DNA from: Alphaproteobacteria bacterium
GTDB lineage: Bacteria; Pseudomonadota; Alphaproteobacteria; Bin95
NCBI GenBank assembly: GCA_022827685.1
Contig: JAJEIH010000038.1
Location: forward strand, 1 to 57,060
DNA: 57,060 nucleotides
Direction of reading: 5' to 3'
Shown: positions 37,290 to 47,495 of the stretch, piece by piece
Numbering within the stretch: position 1 is the stretch's first letter
Layout: each line of letters begins with the position of its first letter
The notes under the pieces: generated by a model
Told to the model about the DNA's origin: nothing
Database searches by the model: none
What the model saw: only the letters and a program-made list of their open reading frames with translations
Made by a program: the position numbers and the translations under genes

Positions 37290-37598
37290 CTACTCCGCGG
37301 CCGCGCCGCCCGCATTGACGCGCTGCTTCAGCACCTGCGACGCGCGGAACGCGACCACGCGGCGAGGCGGAATGGCGACCTCTTCGCCGGTGCGCGGGTT
37401 GCGTCCCGTCCGCTCGCCCTTCATCCGCATGGTGAACGTGCCGAAGGAGGAGATCTTGACCGTGCCCTCCTCCTCCAGCGCCCAGGCGAGTTCTTCCAGA
37501 ACGGCTTCCACGAGCATCGCCGAATCGCTTCGCGAGAGGCCGATATTGCGATAGACCGCCTCGCAGAGGTCGGCGCGGGTCAGGGTCCTGCCACTCAT
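37290..37598 (-). CDS. ihfA: integration host factor subunit alpha (102 aa)
   Basis: DNA-bending histone-like protein. It has the N-terminal [20 protein letters not shown], the body [12 protein letters not shown], and the DNA-intercalating beta arm [16 protein letters not shown], which separates IHF alpha from HU. Length and the place after fabH match the conserved order. ATG 37598. It is about 60 bases downstream of fabH and may share its operon. Confidence 0.92.
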   Translation of the reverse strand: MSGRTLTRADLCEAVYRNIGLSRSDSAMLVEAVLEELAWALEEEGTVKISSFGTFTMRMKGERTGRNPRTGEEVAIPPRRVVAFRASQVLKQRVNAGGAAAE

Positions 37599-37659
37599 GA
37601 AAAGGACGCTAACCCGGACGCATATGTCCGGTCAACGCAGATGCGGGCGGCGTCGATGC

Positions 37660-38625
37660 TCACCATCGGGCGAGCGCCGCGCCCCAGGTGAAACCGCCGC
37701 CCATCGCCTCGAACAGCAGCATGTCGCCTTCCGCGATCCGCCCGTCCCCGACGCCGGCCGCCAGGGCCAGGGGAATCGAGGCGGCCGAAGTGTTGGCGTG
37801 GCGGTCCACCGTCACGATAACCCGGTCGTCGCCGATGCCGAGCTTGCGCCCGGTGGCGCGCAGGATACGCAGATTGGCCTGGTGCGGCACGACCCAGTCT
37901 ATGGCCTCGGGCCCGAGGCCGTTGGCCGCCAGCGCCTCGTCAACGACCCCGGCGAGATTCGTGACCGCGTGCTTGAAGACTTCCCGCCCCTTCATCCGCA
38001 AATGCCCGACGGTCCGGGTCGATGACGGGCCGCCATCGACATAGAGCAGCCCGCCATGACGCCCGTCCGAATGCAGATGGGTGGACAGGAGGTGGCGCGG
38101 ATCGTCCTCGCAGGCTTCCAGCACCACCGCGCCGGCGCCGTCGCCGAAGAGCACGCTGGTCTCCCGCTCGTTCCAGTCGAGTATCCGGGAAAAGGTCTCC
38201 GCGCCGATCACCAGCGCCCTTTGCGACTGGCCGGCGCGGATGAAATTGTCCGCCACGGCAAGCGCGTAGATGAACCCGGAGCAGACCGCCTGGACGTCGA
38301 ATGCGGCGCCCTCCGTCATGCCGAGCCCGGCCTGGACCGCCGTGGCCGTCGAGGGAAAGGTCCGGTCGGGCGTCGCGGTGGCGAGTACGATCAGGTCGAG
38401 TTCGCAGGCGCTCCTTCCGGCAGCGGCAAGCGCGCGCCTCGACGCTTCGAGCGCGAGGTCCGAGGTCTTTTCGTCCGGCGCGGCGATCCGCCGCTCGCGG
38501 ATGCCGGTGCGTTCGCGGATCCAGGCGTCGGAGGTGTCCATGCGGACTGCGAGTTCGTCATTGGTGACCACGCGCTCCGGCAGATAGCCGCCGACGCCCC
38601 GGAATTGCGCCCGCCGTCCGGTCAA
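37660..38625 (-). CDS. fabH: 3-oxoacyl-ACP synthase III FabH (321 aa)
   Basis: Starts fatty-acid synthesis by condensing acetyl-CoA with malonyl-ACP. The catalytic triad is complete: Cys115 (VCSGF), His248 (PHQAN) and Asn278 (NTSAAS). The N-terminal [13 protein letters not shown] is typical. The start overlaps the plsX stop by 4 bases (ATGA, 38622-38625). Confidence 0.95.
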   Translation of the reverse strand: MTGRRAQFRGVGGYLPERVVTNDELAVRMDTSDAWIRERTGIRERRIAAPDEKTSDLALEASRRALAAAGRSACELDLIVLATATPDRTFPSTATAVQAGLGMTEGAAFDVQAVCSGFIYALAVADNFIRAGQSQRALVIGAETFSRILDWNERETSVLFGDGAGAVVLEACEDDPRHLLSTHLHSDGRHGGLLYVDGGPSSTRTVGHLRMKGREVFKHAVTNLAGVVDEALAANGLGPEAIDWVVPHQANLRILRATGRKLGIGDDRVIVTVDRHANTSAASIPLALAAGVGDGRIAEGDMLLFEAMGGGFTWGAALARW

Positions 38626-39659
38626 GAGGCCGTCGCCGCCACCGGCGGCGCCATGCGTTCGAAGGCCGAGCGGACATCCTCAAGGAAACCGTGGCGGCTC
38701 ATATCGACCGCAAAGCCGATCGCATTGGCGAACGAGAAGGCGTCCGAGCCGCCGTGAGCCTTGACGACGATGCCGTTCAGCCCGACGAACACGGCGCCGT
38801 TGTAACGGCGCGGGTCGAAACGGTCGCGCACCTTGTCGAGCGACCGCCGCGCCAGCCAGAAACCCGCCATGCCGGCGAACGAGCTCCTCACCGCGCGCCG
38901 GAGCGCCGCGCTGTAAAGCCGGGCGGAGCCTTCCAGCGCCTTGAGAGCGACATTTCCGGTGAACCCGTCGGTCACCACCACATCGACGGCGCCGCCGGTT
39001 ATGTCGTCGCCCTCGATGAAACCCTTGAAGTCGAAGCCCGGATCGGCAACGGCGCGGAGCCTGGCGGCGGCGTCGCGCAAGGCTGTGCTCCCCTTCAGCT
39101 CCTCCTGGCCGACATTCAGCAGGCCGACCGTCGGGCGCCGGTCCAGGACCGCCGAAGCGAAAGCGGCGCCCATGACCGCGAACTGGAAGAGGTTTTCGCC
39201 GTCGCATTCGATATTCGCGCCGAGGTCGAGCATGGCGATTTCGGCGCGCAGGGTCGGCATGATGGAGCAGATCGCCGGTCTGCCGACGCCCGGAGGCGTG
39301 CGCAGCAGGAACTTGGAAACGGCCATCAGGGCGCCGGTATTGCCGGCCGAAACGATGCCGGCGGCCTGACCGTCGCGCACCTTCGCCACGGCGTTCCACA
39401 TCGACGAACCCTCGCCGCCGCGCAGCGCCGAGGAAGGCCTGGCGTCGTCGGCGATCACCTTTTCGGCGGCATGCAGCTCGACCCGGTCGCCAAAGCCCCT
39501 CAGCTTCGCCAGGCCGCGCTCCATCCGCGCGGGGTCGCCGTGGATCAGGAAGCGGGCTTCCGGGTAGCGCTCGCCGGCCAGGGCCGCGCCCCGAAGCACG
39601 ATATCAGGCGCCCGGTCTCCGCCCATGCCGTCGAGCGCAATGACGATGGGATCGGGCAC
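38622..39659 (-). CDS. plsX: phosphate acyltransferase PlsX (345 aa)
   Basis: Converts acyl-ACP to acyl-phosphate for phospholipid synthesis with PlsY. Family start [18 protein letters not shown] (9-26), central DLGANIEC and GNTGALM segments, and [13 protein letters not shown] are clear. Length is normal. It begins 7 bases after the rpmF stop and overlaps fabH by 4 bases, the classical arrangement. Confidence 0.95.
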   Translation of the reverse strand: MPDPIVIALDGMGGDRAPDIVLRGAALAGERYPEARFLIHGDPARMERGLAKLRGFGDRVELHAAEKVIADDARPSSALRGGEGSSMWNAVAKVRDGQAAGIVSAGNTGALMAVSKFLLRTPPGVGRPAICSIMPTLRAEIAMLDLGANIECDGENLFQFAVMGAAFASAVLDRRPTVGLLNVGQEELKGSTALRDAAARLRAVADPGFDFKGFIEGDDITGGAVDVVVTDGFTGNVALKALEGSARLYSAALRRAVRSSFAGMAGFWLARRSLDKVRDRFDPRRYNGAVFVGLNGIVVKAHGGSDAFSFANAIGFAVDMSRHGFLEDVRSAFERMAPPVAATAS

Positions 39660-39666
39660 TGGAGCC

Positions 39667-39855
39667 TTAGGCGGCTTCGTCTCTGGCTACGACGACCTCG
39701 CGGCCGCGGTAATAGCCGCATGCCGCGCAAACATGGTGCGGGCGCATCCGTTCGCCGCAATTCGGGCATTCGACATGCGTTTCGGCGCCCAGACGGTGAT
39801 GGGAACGGCGCTTGTCGCGGCGCGACCGGCTCACCTTCTTCTTCGGAACGGCCAT
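39667..39855 (-). CDS. rpmF: 50S ribosomal protein L32 (62 aa)
   Basis: Small large-subunit protein. It opens with [20 protein letters not shown] and carries a zinc ribbon, Cys30-x2-Cys33 and Cys43-x2-Cys46. ATG 39855 is preceded by AGAGGA. It is first in the rpmF-plsX-fabH series. Confidence 0.97.
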   Translation of the reverse strand: MAVPKKKVSRSRRDKRRSHHRLGAETHVECPNCGERMRPHHVCAACGYYRGREVVVARDEAA

Positions 39856-39891
39856 CGGGCATCCTCTTTCGGATATCTGGCAGCGGCGTTG

Positions 39892-39918
39892 TCTATACCA
39901 AAGCGGACGAAGCGGCAA
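39892..39918 (-). promoter_or_regulatory. candidate promoter of rpmF-plsX-fabH
   Basis: On the minus strand TATAGA (39897-39892) forms a good -10. TTGCCG (39918-39913) lies 15 bases further up, a short spacer, so the -35 assignment is uncertain. The -10 is about 37 bases before the rpmF ATG. Confidence 0.35.
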
Positions 39919-39951
39919 CCGCCGCCTGCAGCTCCGGTCATGCGGTCTCCG

Positions 39952-41574
39952 TCACGCGGTCTCGGGAGCCGATTCGACGCCGTCGATGGCTCCGGCGAGC
40001 TCGTCCGCAACGCCCTGCATTTCGACAGCGACGGTGTCCGCGCCCACCCGCCGCAGCTCTTCCGCCCAGTGCTCGTCATGGGCGCGGGCGACGATGCGCA
40101 GGCGCGGGAAAATGTAGCGCAGCTGGCCGACGATGGTGACGGCGCGCCTGGGGTCGTTGAACGCCACGATGACCGCGCTGGCGTTCTCGACGCCGGCCGC
40201 CTCCAGCACTTCCGGACGGGCGGCGTCGCCATGGAACACCTCGAAACCCAGCCGGCGGCCCGCGGTGATGTTGTCCGCATGGATATCGATGCCGACCGGC
40301 AGCCTGCCCGCCTCGCGCAACTGGGCGGCGCACTCCCGGCCGGCGCGGCCGAAACCGGCGACGACGACATGGCCCGAATGCGGCCCCGCGGCCTCGACCC
40401 GTTCGCCGGATTCCTGGGCGATGTCGGGCAGGGCGCGGCGCCCGGCGAATGCCAGCAGCGGGGTCGCCGCCATGGAAAGCGTGATCGCCATGCCGAGGAG
40501 CTGCGCATCCGGACTGTCCAGCAGCGAGCGCCCGACCGCCGCGCCCAGCAGCACGAAGCCGAACTCCCCGCTGCCCGCCAGCAGCAGCCCGACATAGATC
40601 GCGCGCCCCCTCGGCATGCCGAGCACGGCCCCGATTGCGGCGGCGACCGCGGTCTTGACCACCAGCAGGCCGACCACGACGGCCGCCAGCGTGCCGGCCC
40701 GCGACACCACCCCGCCCGCGTCGATCGCCATGCCGACCGTCATGAAGAAGAGCCCGAGCAGCAGGCCGCGGAAGGGCTGGATGACGGCTGCGACCTGGTG
40801 GCGGTGGCGGGTGTCCGCCAGCAGCATGCCGGCAAGGAAGGCGCCGAAGGCCATGGAAAGCCCGGCGAGCTCGGTGGCGAGTCCGGTCGCCAGCACGATC
40901 AGCAGGGTGAGCGCGGTGAAGGTTTCGATCTGGCCGCCCTCGGAGACCGGCCCGTAGAGGGGGCGCACCACCCAGCGCCCGACCGCCAGGATGGCGATGA
41001 CGGCCGCCAGCGCCTTCAGCACCGACCAGAAGAGCGCTTCCGCCACCGCCTCCGGCGCGCCGCCGAGCACCAGCGTGATGACCAGAAGCGGACCGACGGC
41101 GATGTCCTGGACCAGCAGCACGGCGAAGGCGGACCGTCCCGCCTGGCTTGTCAGTTCGCCCCGCTCGGCCAGCAGTTGCAGCACCATGGCGGTCGAGGAC
41201 AGCGCGAGCGCCGCGGCCACGACAAACGCGGCCTGGGGCGGCAGCCCGAAGGCGATTCCCGCGCCGGAGAACACCGCCATGGTGAGCAGGACCTGCAGCA
41301 GGCCGAGGGCGAATTTGCCGCCCCCGAGCGCGCGCAGGCGGTCGAGCGGCAGCTCCAGTCCGACGGTGAACAGCAGGAAGACGACGCCGAACTCCGCCAG
41401 CGCGCGGGCGCTGTCGATCCGTTCCACGAGGCCAAGCGCATGGGGGCCGATGACGGCGCCGGCGCCGATATAGCCGAGCACCGCCGCGAGCCCGAGACGG
41501 CGGAACAGCGGCACCGCGACCACCGCCGCGAGCAGGAAGATCAGGACGTCAGCGAGATAGCTCGGATGGTCCAT
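39952..41574 (-). CDS. monovalent cation:proton antiporter, CPA2/KefB-like (540 aa)
   Basis: Inner-membrane antiporter of the CPA2 family. About twelve hydrophobic segments fill residues 1-380, including LGYIGAGAVIGPHALG and GVVFLLFTVGLELPL. A cytoplasmic Rossmann RCK/TrkA-N domain starts near 399 (GHVVVAGFGRAGRECA), as in glutathione-gated K+ efflux proteins KefB/KefC. Ion preference is inferred. Length is shorter than E. coli KefC (about 620). It runs on the minus strand; the DUF465 gene lies 71 bases upstream. Confidence 0.88.
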   Translation of the reverse strand: MDHPSYLADVLIFLLAAVVAVPLFRRLGLAAVLGYIGAGAVIGPHALGLVERIDSARALAEFGVVFLLFTVGLELPLDRLRALGGGKFALGLLQVLLTMAVFSGAGIAFGLPPQAAFVVAAALALSSTAMVLQLLAERGELTSQAGRSAFAVLLVQDIAVGPLLVITLVLGGAPEAVAEALFWSVLKALAAVIAILAVGRWVVRPLYGPVSEGGQIETFTALTLLIVLATGLATELAGLSMAFGAFLAGMLLADTRHRHQVAAVIQPFRGLLLGLFFMTVGMAIDAGGVVSRAGTLAAVVVGLLVVKTAVAAAIGAVLGMPRGRAIYVGLLLAGSGEFGFVLLGAAVGRSLLDSPDAQLLGMAITLSMAATPLLAFAGRRALPDIAQESGERVEAAGPHSGHVVVAGFGRAGRECAAQLREAGRLPVGIDIHADNITAGRRLGFEVFHGDAARPEVLEAAGVENASAVIVAFNDPRRAVTIVGQLRYIFPRLRIVARAHDEHWAEELRRVGADTVAVEMQGVADELAGAIDGVESAPETA

Positions 41575-41645
41575 CCCGGCCCTTCCGATGCCGGCCGGGC
41601 AGATCGGCTGCCGGCGGGTTCAGCCGCGCCTCGACAAGGCGACCG

Positions 41646-41819
41646 TCAGCCGGAGCGCTCCAGGGCTGCGATTTCATCCTTCAGCGCCAGCTTGCGTTTC
41701 TTAAGCGTCTGCAATTGCAGGTCGTCGGCGGAGGGATTGTTTTCAAGGGCGCGGATCTCGTCGTCGAGCGTAGCATGCCGGGCCGCTAGCGCCGCCCGGC
41801 GGTCCTGCAAGTCCGTCAT
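41646..41819 (-). CDS. DUF465/YdcH-like small protein (57 aa)
   Basis: A short gene that starts at ATG 41819 with GAGGAAG 7-9 bases upstream. The product runs MTDLQDRRAALAARHATLDD and ends KRKLALKDEIAALERSG. The pattern of a helical hairpin with HATLDDEI, a central NNPSADD turn and LKKRKLALKDEI is the DUF465 (YdcH) signature. Function is unknown in the family; it is basic-acidic coiled-coil in character. An ATG 6 bases earlier is in frame but sits too close to the ribosome site. Confidence 0.82.
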   Translation of the reverse strand: MTDLQDRRAALAARHATLDDEIRALENNPSADDLQLQTLKKRKLALKDEIAALERSG

Positions 41820-41946
41820 GCGCATCTTCCTCTTTGCTGCGATACTGCGGGCGCGCGCCGCCCGCGGGTCCCGTCGCGAGACTGGCCCATGGCGAGCGGT
41901 TTGTCACCCCGCCGGCCGCCGCTGCCGGCGAAGCGAGGACGGGACG

Positions 41947-42765
41947 ATGAAATCGATTCTGGTGCCGACCAACGACCTGGATACCCTGGAGAGCGTGCTT
42001 GCCGCCGCCGAGTGCCTGCGCGCCCGTATCGACGGCTGGCTGGAGGCCGCCCATTTCCACACCGACCCCTCCGCCATCATGGCGACCGATGACAGCGGCG
42101 CGGCGCTGCCGGCGCTGGTGGAGCGCTTCGAGCGCGAGGACGACCGCCGCGCCGCCGAAGCGCGGCGGCGGTTCGACGCCTTCGCCGAAGCCGCGGGACT
42201 CGGCGACCGGGCTGTCTGGTCGGAGAGCGAGACGGGCCTCGACAATCTCGGCAACCATGCCCGCGTGTATGACGTCGTGGTGGTCGGCCGGCCGGTGAAA
42301 GGCTCCAGCGGGCCCTCGCTCGGCACGCTCGAGACGGCGCTGTTCGACAGCGGCCAGGCGATTCTGGCGGTGCCGTCCGGGCCTCCGGCCGCGTTTGGCC
42401 GCAACATAGTGATCGCATGGAACGGCTCCTCCGAAACCGCCCGCACCATCCGCGCCGCGCTCGACCTGCTGCGCCTTGCAGAGCAGGTGACGGTGCTGAC
42501 CGTGACCGGCATGACGGTGCCGGGGCCGACCGGCGAGGCGGTCGCGCGCCAGCTTCGCCGCGAGGGCATAGACGCCGGCTCGCTGGTCGTCGAGGCGGGG
42601 CTCGGGGAGAGCGGCCACAAGACCCTGGATGTCGCGGCCGAACGCGGCGCCGACCTGCTGCTCAAGGGCGGCTACACCCGCGGCCGGCTGCGCCAGGCGC
42701 TGTTCGGCGGGCCGACCAACTACATTCTTTTCAATGCCGAACTCCCGGTGTTCATGGCGCATTGA
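41947..42765 (+). CDS. universal stress protein, tandem UspA-like (272 aa)
   Basis: Two UspA-like halves in one chain. The first starts at MKSILVPTND; the second begins near residue 155 with RNIVIAWNGSS and ends with the nucleotide-binding type motif GGYTRGRLRQALFGGPTN. This second half is the better conserved. Tandem Usp proteins respond to stress or starvation; no specific role is visible. GAGG precedes the ATG. Its stop codon overlaps the -35 of the next promoter. Confidence 0.85.
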   Translation: MKSILVPTNDLDTLESVLAAAECLRARIDGWLEAAHFHTDPSAIMATDDSGAALPALVERFEREDDRRAAEARRRFDAFAEAAGLGDRAVWSESETGLDNLGNHARVYDVVVVGRPVKGSSGPSLGTLETALFDSGQAILAVPSGPPAAFGRNIVIAWNGSSETARTIRAALDLLRLAEQVTVLTVTGMTVPGPTGEAVARQLRREGIDAGSLVVEAGLGESGHKTLDVAAERGADLLLKGGYTRGRLRQALFGGPTNYILFNAELPVFMAH

Positions 42766-42791
42766 CAAGCCGGCCCGGCGTCTGCGACCAT
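42762..42791 (+). promoter_or_regulatory. candidate promoter of the glycine-cleavage operon
   Basis: A perfect TTGACA (42762-42767) overlaps the uspA stop. GACCAT (42786-42791) follows after 18 bases as a weak -10. Transcription would start just ahead of the glycine riboswitch. Confidence 0.4.
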
Positions 42792-42810
42792 CCCCCTGCC
42801 GTTGATCTGC

Positions 42811-42976
42811 GCGGGAGAGTCCGGCAATCCGAGCCGGCGCCGAAGGAGCAACCGCCCCGGAAACTCTCAGGCACCCGGACCGCGCGGGGAGGCAACTCTG
42901 GAAAGCGGGCGCATACGCCCCACCGAAGATGTAACGGCGAAGCCGGAATCTTTCAGGTCGGACGGACAGAGGGGGC
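42811..42976 (+). ncRNA. tandem glycine riboswitch
   Basis: Two consecutive glycine aptamers. The first runs from GCGGGAGAG through CGCCGAAGGAGCAA and AAACTCTCAGGCACC to ACTCTGGAAAG (42811-42905). The second holds CCCACCGAAGATG, CGGAATCTTTCAGG and GGACAGAGGGGG (about 42906-42976). The conserved CCGAAG, CTCAGG/TTCAGG and GGACAGAGG elements stand in order, with the short linker GCGGGCGC typical of the tandem class. It lies 47 bases before gcvT and should raise gcv expression when glycine is abundant. No terminator hairpin with a T-run follows, so control of translation initiation is more likely than attenuation. Confidence 0.93.
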
Positions 42977-43022
42977 AGACGGGCAGGCCGCAAGGCAGGC
43001 CCGGAAGCCGGAGGGTCCGTCG

Positions 43023-44102
43023 ATGGCCGAATTGATCAAGACGCCGCTTCACGCGATGCACCTCGCCGCCGGCGCGCGCATGGAGCCCTTCGTGGGCTAC
43101 GACATGCCGCTGCGCTATCCGCAAGGCAGCGTCGCCGAGCACAACCAGGCCCGCAATCGCGCGGCGCTGTTCGATGTCAGCCATATGGGCCAGCTGCGGC
43201 TGATGGGCGAGGGCGCCGACGCGGCGCTGGAGAGGCTCGTGCCGGGCGACATCCAAGGCCTCGGCGACGGCGCCATGCGCTACACCCTCTTCACCCTGGA
43301 GAACGGCGGCATCCTGGACGACCTGATCGTCTCCCGCGTGCCGGGCGGCCTTGGGCTCGTGGTCAACGCCGCGCGCCGGAACCAGGACACGGAGCATCTT
43401 CGCCGCCATCTCGGCGGCAGGGTGGATATCGTGCCGGAGCCGGACCGCGCCCTGCTGGCCCTGCAGGGGCCGGCGGCGGCGGCGGTGCTGGCGGACTTCG
43501 CCGACCTGCCGTTCATGGCCTGGCGCGAGGGCGAGGCCTGCGGCGTGCCGGCCCGCGTTTCGCGGTCGGGCTATACGGGCGAGGACGGTTTCGAGCTGTC
43601 GGTCGCCGGCGCCGACGCCGAAGCGCTCGCCGGGCGGCTGCTCGCCCATGAAGCCGTCGCCTGGGCGGGGCTCGACGCGCGCAACTCGCTCAGGCTGGAA
43701 GCGGGCCTCTGCCTCTACGGGCGGGACCTCGACGAGGATACGACGCCGCTGGAAGCCGGCCTCGGCTGGACGATGCCGAAGCGCCGGCGCGAGGAACGTA
43801 ACTTCCCCGGCGCGGCGCGCATTCTCGACAATCCTCCCGCCCGCCGCCGCGCCGGCATGAGGCCCGAGGGCCGGGTCATCGCGCGCGAGGGCTCCGACCT
43901 GCTCGACGGCTCCGGAGAGCCGGTCGGCTGGGTGGCCAGCGGCGGTTTCTCGCCGGTGCTCGGCGGCCCGGTCGCCATGGGCTACCTGCCGCTCGCGCTC
44001 ACCGCGCCCGGCACGGAGGTCGCCTTCGATATCCGCGGGAAGCCGCGGCCCGGGCGAGTCGTCCGCCTTCCCTTCGTTCCCCACAACTATTTCCGAGGCT
44101 GA
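43023..44102 (+). CDS. gcvT: glycine cleavage system aminomethyltransferase GcvT (359 aa)
   Basis: T protein: releases ammonia from the aminomethyl group on lipoyl-GcvH and makes 5,10-methylene-THF. FVGYDMPLRYPQGSVAEH near residue 23 and the folate-site GGILDDLIV and SGYTGEDGFELS are present. GGAGGG precedes ATG 43023. Length is normal. It is the first gene behind the glycine riboswitch; gcvH follows after 8 bases. Confidence 0.95.
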   Translation: MAELIKTPLHAMHLAAGARMEPFVGYDMPLRYPQGSVAEHNQARNRAALFDVSHMGQLRLMGEGADAALERLVPGDIQGLGDGAMRYTLFTLENGGILDDLIVSRVPGGLGLVVNAARRNQDTEHLRRHLGGRVDIVPEPDRALLALQGPAAAAVLADFADLPFMAWREGEACGVPARVSRSGYTGEDGFELSVAGADAEALAGRLLAHEAVAWAGLDARNSLRLEAGLCLYGRDLDEDTTPLEAGLGWTMPKRRREERNFPGAARILDNPPARRRAGMRPEGRVIAREGSDLLDGSGEPVGWVASGGFSPVLGGPVAMGYLPLALTAPGTEVAFDIRGKPRPGRVVRLPFVPHNYFRG

Positions 44103-44110
44103 GAACTCCG

Positions 44111-44491
44111 ATGGCAGTCAGGACCTACTACACGCGCGAACATGAATGGGTGCGGATCGAGGACGGTGTCGCGGTCTGCGGCATCACCGACTACGCCCAG
44201 ACACAGCTGGGCGACGTCGTCTATGTCGAACTGCCGGAGGTGGGCGCGGAGATCGCCCGCGACGGCGAGGCCGCGGTGGTCGAGAGCACCAAGGCCGCGA
44301 GCGATGTCTATGCGCCGGTGACCGGCACGATCGTCGCGGTCAACGACCGGCTGGAAGAGTCGCCCGATCTCGTCAATGAGTCCGCCGAGGACCAGGGCTG
44401 GTTCTTCCGCATGGAGATCGGCGACGAGGGCGAGCTCGACGAGCTGATGGACGAAGAGGGCTACCAGGCCTTCGTCGAGGAACTGGACTGA
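44111..44491 (+). CDS. gcvH: glycine cleavage system H protein GcvH (126 aa)
   Basis: Lipoyl carrier that shuttles the aminomethyl intermediate between the P, T and L proteins. The lipoylation site is Lys61 in [35 protein letters not shown] and [10 protein letters not shown] are typical. The last base of its stop is the first base of the gcvPA start (TGATG at 44489-44493). Confidence 0.96.
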   Translation: MAVRTYYTREHEWVRIEDGVAVCGITDYAQTQLGDVVYVELPEVGAEIARDGEAAVVESTKAASDVYAPVTGTIVAVNDRLEESPDLVNESAEDQGWFFRMEIGDEGELDELMDEEGYQAFVEELD

Positions 44492-45810
44492 TGCGCTACC
44501 TGCCGATCACCGGCGCCGACCGCGGCGAGATGCTGCGCGCAGTGGGCGCGTCGTCGGTGGAGGCGCTGTTCTCGGATGTGCCCGAAGATGCGCTGCTGGC
44601 GGAGCCCGTCGATCTGCCGCTCCATGCCGGCGAGTTCGAGGTCGAACGGCGGCTCTCCCGCCTCGCGGCGCGGAACCGGGCGGCGGGCGCGGGCCCCTTC
44701 TTCTGCGGGGCCGGCAGCTACCGCCACCACATCCCGGCCTCCGTGGACTACCTGATCCAGCGCGGCGAGTTCCTGACCTCCTACACCCCCTACCAGCCGG
44801 AAATCGCCCAGGGCACGCTGCAATACCTGTTCGAGTTCCAGACCCAGGTGTGCCTGCTCACCGGCATGGAGGTCGCCAACGCCTCCATGTATGACGGCGC
44901 GACCGCCGCGGCCGAGGCGGTGATGATGGCGAACCGCGTCACACGGCGCTCGAAGGCGGTGGTCTCCGGCAATCTGCACCCGCATTACCGCGACACGGCC
45001 GCGACCCTGGCGCGCTTCCAGGGCTTCGCGCTCGAGGCCGGGCCGCCCGCGCCGGCCGGCGGCGAGGACCTGGCGTCGCGGATCGACGCCGACACCTCCT
45101 GCGTCGTCGTCCAGTATCCGGACCTGTTCGGCAATGTCCGGGACTTCTCGGAGCTCGCCGAAGCCGCCCATGCGAAGGGGGCGCTGCTGGTGGTCGTCGT
45201 CACCGAGGTCGTGGCGCTGGGCGCGCTCAAGCCGCCCGGGGAGATGGGGGCCGACATCGTGGCGGCGGAAGGCCAGTCCATCGGCAATGCGATGAGCTTC
45301 GGCGGCCCGCATCTCGGCCTCTTTGCGGCGCGCACGCGGCATATGCGCCAGATGCCGGGCCGGCTCTGCGGCGAGACCGTGGATGCCGAGGGCCGGCGCG
45401 GCTATGTGCTGACCCTGGCGACGCGCGAGCAGCATATCCGCCGCGAACGCGCGACCAGCAATATCTGCACCAATTCGGGCCTCTGCGCGCTCGCCTTCAC
45501 CATCCATCTGACCCTGCTCGGCGAAACCGGGCTGAAGCGCCTCGCCGCGCTCAACCATGCAGGCGCCGTCTCGCTGGCGGACCGGCTCGGCGAACGGGTC
45601 GTGACCCCGGCCTTCTTCAACGAGTTCACCGTCCGCCTCGACGGCGGTGCGGCCGAAGCGGTCGAGCGGCTGGCGGGCGAGGGCATCCTTGCCGGCGTGC
45701 CGGTCTCGCGCCTCCATCCGGGCGCGGGGCTGGACGACCTGCTTCTGGTCGCGGTGACGGAGACGGCGGACGCGGAGGATCTCGACGCTCTCGCGGAGGC
45801 GCTCAAATGA
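44491..45810 (+). CDS. gcvPA: glycine dehydrogenase (decarboxylating) subunit 1 (439 aa)
   Basis: The alpha half of the split P protein, homologous to the N-terminal half of fused GcvP and without a PLP lysine. [37 protein letters not shown] and the [16 protein letters not shown] tail are diagnostic. It overlaps gcvH by 1 base and gcvPB by 4 (ATGA at 45807), matching the strict 1:1 subunit need. Confidence 0.95.
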   Translation: MRYLPITGADRGEMLRAVGASSVEALFSDVPEDALLAEPVDLPLHAGEFEVERRLSRLAARNRAAGAGPFFCGAGSYRHHIPASVDYLIQRGEFLTSYTPYQPEIAQGTLQYLFEFQTQVCLLTGMEVANASMYDGATAAAEAVMMANRVTRRSKAVVSGNLHPHYRDTAATLARFQGFALEAGPPAPAGGEDLASRIDADTSCVVVQYPDLFGNVRDFSELAEAAHAKGALLVVVVTEVVALGALKPPGEMGADIVAAEGQSIGNAMSFGGPHLGLFAARTRHMRQMPGRLCGETVDAEGRRGYVLTLATREQHIRRERATSNICTNSGLCALAFTIHLTLLGETGLKRLAALNHAGAVSLADRLGERVVTPAFFNEFTVRLDGGAAEAVERLAGEGILAGVPVSRLHPGAGLDDLLLVAVTETADAEDLDALAEALK

Positions 45811-47306
45811 CCGGCAACTCCCATGACACGGTCTCCGGCGATCTCGGGCTCAGCATCGAGGAGCCGCTGATCTTCGAGCAGGACAGCCCCGGCGCGGTGG
45901 GCGTGGACTGGCCGGAAGCGGACGCCGGCGCCGACCGGCTGGGCGGCCTCGCGCGCTCCGGCCCCGTCGGCCTGCCGAGCCTTGCCGAGCCGACGGTCGT
46001 GCGCCACTACACGCGGCTCTCGCAGAAGAACTACGGCATCGACACGGGTCTCTTCCCGCTCGGCTCCTGCACCATGAAGCACAATCCGCGCCTGAACGAG
46101 CGCATGGCGCGGCTGCCCGGCTTCGCGGACATCCACCCCCTCCAGCCGGAGAGCACGGTGCAGGGGGCGCTGGCGCTCTGCCGGGAGGTGCAGCGCTGGC
46201 TCTCGGTGCTGACCGGCATGCCGGGCGTGGCGCTGACGCCCGGCGCGGGCGCGCATGGCGAGCTTTGCGGCATGATGGCGATCCGCGCGGCGCTCGATGC
46301 GGGCGGGGCGGCGAACGCGGACCGCCGGCGTGTGCTGGTGCCGGATTCCGCGCACGGCACCAACCCCGCCACGGCCGCGGCGCTCGGCTTCGAGGTCGTC
46401 TCGATCCCGGAGGACGAACGCGGCCGGGTCGATCCGGGCCGCTTCGAGGCGCTGGCGGGCGAGGGCGGCGTGGCCGCCGTCATGCTCACCAACCCCAACA
46501 CCTGCGGCGTGTTCGAGAACGACATCCGCCGCATCGCCGATGCCGTGCATGCCGCCGGCGGCTATTTCTACTGCGACGGGGCCAATTTCAACGCCATTGT
46601 CGGGCGGGTCAGGCCGGGCGATCTCGGCGTCGATGCCATGCATATCAACCTGCACAAGACCTTCTCGACCCCGCATGGCGGCGGCGGGCCGGGCTCGGGG
46701 CCGGTGGTGTTCTCCGACGCGCTGGCGCCCTACGCGCCGGTGCCGCGCATCGTCGGGGAAGACGGCGCGCTCAGGCTGGAGGAGGCGAACGGCGAGGCCT
46801 TCGGGCGGATGAAGGCCTTCCACGGCCAGATGGGCATGTTCGTGCGCGCGCTCGCCTACATGATGAGCCACGGCGCGGACGGGCTCAGGCAGGTTTCGGG
46901 CGACGCGGTGCTGAACGCGAACTACCTGCTGCGCAGGCTGGAGGACGTTTATTCCGCGCCCTTCGCCCATGCCGGCCCGGCCATGCACGAGGCGCTGTTC
47001 GACGACCGCGCGCTCCGGGACACGGGCGTCTCGACGCTGGACATCGCCAAGGCGATGATCGACGAGGGGCTGCACCCGATGACGGTCTATTTCCCGCTGG
47101 TGGTCCACGGCGCGATGCTGGTGGAGCCGACCGAGACCGAGACCCGCGCCAGCCTCGACCGCTTCATCGCCATCATGCGCGGCCTCGCCGAACGGGCGAA
47201 GAACGGCGCCCCGCTGACGGAAGCCCCCTTCCACGCCCCGAGACGCCGCTTGGACGAAACCCAGGCGGCGCGCAAGCCGGTGCTGCGGTGGCAGGCGGGG
47301 GAGTAG
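45807..47306 (+). CDS. gcvPB: glycine dehydrogenase (decarboxylating) subunit 2 (499 aa)
   Basis: The beta half of the split P protein, carrying PLP on Lys284 ([17 protein letters not shown]). [27 protein letters not shown] and NPNTCGVFE are present. It decarboxylates glycine and loads the aminomethyl group on GcvH. The dihydrolipoyl dehydrogenase (L protein) is not in the window. It is the last gene of the riboswitch-controlled operon. Confidence 0.95.
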   Translation: MTGNSHDTVSGDLGLSIEEPLIFEQDSPGAVGVDWPEADAGADRLGGLARSGPVGLPSLAEPTVVRHYTRLSQKNYGIDTGLFPLGSCTMKHNPRLNERMARLPGFADIHPLQPESTVQGALALCREVQRWLSVLTGMPGVALTPGAGAHGELCGMMAIRAALDAGGAANADRRRVLVPDSAHGTNPATAAALGFEVVSIPEDERGRVDPGRFEALAGEGGVAAVMLTNPNTCGVFENDIRRIADAVHAAGGYFYCDGANFNAIVGRVRPGDLGVDAMHINLHKTFSTPHGGGGPGSGPVVFSDALAPYAPVPRIVGEDGALRLEEANGEAFGRMKAFHGQMGMFVRALAYMMSHGADGLRQVSGDAVLNANYLLRRLEDVYSAPFAHAGPAMHEALFDDRALRDTGVSTLDIAKAMIDEGLHPMTVYFPLVVHGAMLVEPTETETRASLDRFIAIMRGLAERAKNGAPLTEAPFHAPRRRLDETQAARKPVLRWQAGE

Positions 47307-47433
47307 CCTGTCCCGGATTTCTCGCCAAGGTCATGGTCTGCGTGATGTTGCCGGGCCGGCAGGGCAGGAGAACCGGGCCGTTCCAAGCGGGGCAGCGGGC
47401 CGCTGGTTCGACGCACAATGCCGGCCGTCGGCG

Positions 47434-47462
47434 TTGACTCGCCGGGGCGCGTTCGCTAGCTT
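47434..47462 (+). promoter_or_regulatory. promoter of dksA
   Basis: TTGACT (47434-47439) and TAGCTT (47457-47462) are spaced by 17 bases and end 33 bases before the dksA ATG. The rest of the gcvPB-dksA gap (47307-47433) shows nothing I can name. Confidence 0.5.
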
Positions 47463-47495
47463 CCGGCCCGTCGGCGGAAATGAGCGGGGTGTTCC

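Noticed and set aside
47395-47430. GGTTCGACG string resembling a tRNA T-loop
   Set aside because: The flanks do not form a T-stem, acceptor stem or anticodon arm. No tRNA or rRNA gene was recognised in any intergenic region.
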